Source: Clostridiales bacterium
GTDB taxonomy: Bacteria > Bacillota > Clostridia > Lachnospirales > Lachnospiraceae
Assembly: GCA_021204765.1 (NCBI GenBank)
Contig: JAJPYU010000292.1
Span: 1 to 6,315, forward strand
Reading direction: 5' to 3'
Length of the DNA: 6,315 bases
The notes beneath the pieces were generated by a model, which saw nothing but the letters and a program-made list of their open reading frames with translations, did no database searches and was not told where the DNA came from. Both the position numbers and the translations under genes were made by a program. Positions 4,977-6,315 of this stretch are shown here, piece after piece; the stretch's first letter is position 1; the number at the start of each line of letters is the position of its first letter.

Positions 4977-6143
4977 ATGAAATATAATGAGATTATCACA
5001 GGAATAGAGCCCTCCAGATCGGTGAATCTGCTGGCGAGGACAAAGGAGATGGTGAAGACCGACCCGGAGATAGTGAACCTGACTGGCGGGGAGCCGGACT
5101 TTCCGACGCCGAAGAGGATCTGTGACGAGGTGACGAGACAGCTGGCTGCGGGGAATACTCATTACTCCGACAGCCGGGGAAATGAGGACTTGAGGATTGC
5201 CCTGTCAAAAAAGCTTACCGGGGAAAATAATGCACCCTACACACCGGATCAGATACTCATCACTCCCGGTGGGAAGATGGCGGTGTATCTGGCTGTGCGG
5301 GCTCTCATAAATTCCGGTGACGAGGCCATCTGGCTGGCTCCGGGCTGGGTCTCCTATCCGGCTATAGTGAAAGCTTCCGGCGGGATTCCCGTGGCTGTCC
5401 ATTTAAGATACGATGAGGATTACCGTATCACCCGCGAGGCACTGGAGGCTGCGGCCTCCGGGAGGACAAAGCTCCTTATAATAAATTACCCCAATAATCC
5501 TACAGGACGGATACTGACGCCTGAGGATATTGAGGCTCTTAGCGGCTTCCTCCGCGATCATCCCGAAGTATATCTGCTCTCCGATGAGATCTATGAGAAA
5601 ATAATCTATGATGGGGAGAAAGCTGTCTCCATGGCTTCTTTCCCGGAATTCTTAGACAGGGTCATAGTGATAAACGGCTTTTCCAAATGCTCTGCCATGA
5701 CCGGCTGGCGCATAGGCTATCTGGCCTGCGCCTCCGATCTCTACCCCGTCATCTTAAAGCTCTTCCAGCACACCATGAGCTGTACCTCCGTGTTCCTGCA
5801 GGAGGGTGCCCTGGTGGCCTTATCCTGCGCCGACGAGACGGAGCAGATGCGTCGAGCCTACGAGCGCCGCTGCGACCTTCTTGTCGAAGGAATGAAGGAC
5901 ATCCCGAAAGTCGAGTTCATCGCTCCAAAGGGCGCTTTCTACGCCTGGGTGAAGTTTGACACGGATATGGGCAGCGAAGAGCTCTGTGAGCGTCTTCTCG
6001 CCGAGGCAAAGATCTCCGGCGTCCCCGGCGACGCATATGGGGAGGAAGACGTCTGCTGCGTGAGATTCTCCTTTGCGGCGTCCGACGAAGAACTCCATAA
6101 GATGCTAATTGCCCTAAAACAATTTGCAACTACTGTTATGTAG
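4977..6143 (+). CDS. Class I/II pyridoxal-phosphate aminotransferase, aspartate aminotransferase-like
   Basis: This is a fold-type I PLP enzyme that moves an amino group between an amino acid and a 2-oxo acid in the cytoplasm. At 388 residues it is full length. Motifs are GGEPDF (37-42), HYSDSRGNEDLR (62-73), PNNPTG (172-177, N174), SDEIY (202-206, D203 to the PLP ring nitrogen, Y206), SK with the Schiff-base lysine K237, TGWRIGY (242-248) and R363 for the substrate carboxylate. GGK at 98-100 matches the GGKQA segment of bacterial aspartate aminotransferases, in which that lysine helps bind the distal carboxylate in the Thermus enzyme as I recall it. Aspartate/glutamate-type substrates are therefore the best guess, but alanine, aromatic or prephenate specificity is not excluded. 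AGGAGG (4963-4968) lies 8 nt before the ATG, 18 bp after recN. Confidence 0.93.
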   Translation: MKYNEIITGIEPSRSVNLLARTKEMVKTDPEIVNLTGGEPDFPTPKRICDEVTRQLAAGNTHYSDSRGNEDLRIALSKKLTGENNAPYTPDQILITPGGKMAVYLAVRALINSGDEAIWLAPGWVSYPAIVKASGGIPVAVHLRYDEDYRITREALEAAASGRTKLLIINYPNNPTGRILTPEDIEALSGFLRDHPEVYLLSDEIYEKIIYDGEKAVSMASFPEFLDRVIVINGFSKCSAMTGWRIGYLACASDLYPVILKLFQHTMSCTSVFLQEGALVALSCADETEQMRRAYERRCDLLVEGMKDIPKVEFIAPKGAFYAWVKFDTDMGSEELCERLLAEAKISGVPGDAYGEEDVCCVRFSFAASDEELHKMLIALKQFATTVM

Positions 6144-6176
6144 AAAGTCTAAGCTTATTGGCATAACGTATATCGG

Positions 6177-6200
6177 CGCGAGCATTAGCGAGATGCTGCG
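6177..6200 (+). repeat. Stem-loop at the left edge of repeat copy 2
   Basis: CGC (6177-6179) plus AGCAT (6181-6185) pair with ATGCT (6193-6197) plus GCG (6198-6200), with G6180 bulged and a 7-nt loop. The right arm lies inside the 58-bp repeat. In copy 1 the corresponding bases pair instead with a distant right arm near 2540-2558, so the two copies fold differently. Confidence 0.55.
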
Positions 6201-6249
6201 AACACTTAATGAGCGTAAGCGAATTTAGTGAGAGCGTATGCGTTAGCTG
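6192..6249 (+). repeat. Dispersed 58-bp repeat, copy 2
   Basis: It aligns ungapped to 2480-2537 with 49 of 58 bases identical, in the same orientation relative to the genes. A further shared TTAGCG precedes both copies (2468-2473 and 6185-6190) once a gap of about 5 bp is allowed. Beyond GCGTTAGCTG the two copies diverge. Confidence 0.85.
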
Positions 6250-6256
6250 CGTGTCC

Positions 6257-6275
6257 GGAAATGAACTCATTTTCC
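6257..6275 (+). repeat. Stem-loop following repeat copy 2
   Basis: GGAAATGA (6257-6264) and TCATTTTCC (6267-6275) are inverted repeats with one bulged T. The 2-nt centre means the innermost pairs must open. CCGCGAG follows, so there is no U-tract. Confidence 0.5.
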
Positions 6276-6315
6276 CGCGAGCGCCTGGTAAAATGTAAAA
6301 AGTTCACAAGTTTAT

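Larger units (their letters stand above)
6144..6315. other. Non-coding, repeat-bearing region after the aminotransferase gene
   Basis: No gene is visible from the stop codon to the window edge. The region holds a hairpin (6177-6200), the second 58-bp repeat copy (6192-6249), a second hairpin (6257-6275) and an A/T-rich tail. The tail could begin the upstream region of the next gene. No hairpin-plus-U-tract terminator was found. Confidence 0.7.

Noticed and set aside
2480..6249. CRISPR array
   Set aside because: Only two repeat copies occur, 3.7 kb apart, diverged, and with no regular spacers.
6294..6310. Rex-type or similar operator around TTCACAA near the right edge
   Set aside because: Only one half-site is clear, the opposite half is poor, and the downstream gene is outside the window.

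Overview
The window looks like chromosomal DNA from a mid-GC Clostridia, most likely a member of the Lachnospiraceae. This is judged from gene order, protein style, frequent AGG/AGA/ATA codons and strong GGAGG-type ribosome binding sites. All recognisable genes lie on the + strand and follow the conserved Firmicutes order dxs - tlyA - nadK - argR - recN. A pyridoxal-phosphate aminotransferase comes next. I found no frameshifts, tRNA, rRNA, CRISPR array or transposase gene.

Layout: the 3' part of dxs (isoprenoid precursor synthesis) enters from the left edge. It overlaps tlyA (S4-domain 2'-O-methyltransferase) by ATGA, and tlyA overlaps nadK (NAD kinase) by ATGA, so these three look translationally coupled. 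A 346-bp stretch without a gene follows (2305-2650). It is packed with inverted repeats and ends at argR (arginine repressor). After a 157-bp gap comes recN (SMC-like DNA repair ATPase), then, 18 bp later, a class I aminotransferase with its own strong ribosome binding site. The last 172 bp (6144-6315) are again non-coding and repeat-bearing.

The genes are housekeeping. Dxs feeds isoprenoids, NadK makes NADP, TlyA probably modifies ribosomal RNA, ArgR senses arginine, RecN acts in double-strand break repair, and the aminotransferase probably handles aspartate/glutamate-type substrates. Their grouping is a conserved neighbourhood rather than a single pathway.

The unexplained part is the intergenic DNA. 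The nadK-argR spacer holds at least six stem-loops, five copies of a GGTCAAAT/ATTTGACC motif, and a 58-bp segment that recurs ungapped after the aminotransferase gene (49 of 58 identical). A 19-bp end motif of the same spacer recurs before recN (17 of 19 identical). This points to a family of dispersed, structured, non-coding intergenic repeats of the REP/BIME or MITE kind. Its mobility and function cannot be decided from this window. The other contextual oddity is that spoIVB-spo0A, which follows recN in many spore-forming Firmicutes, is not seen here.
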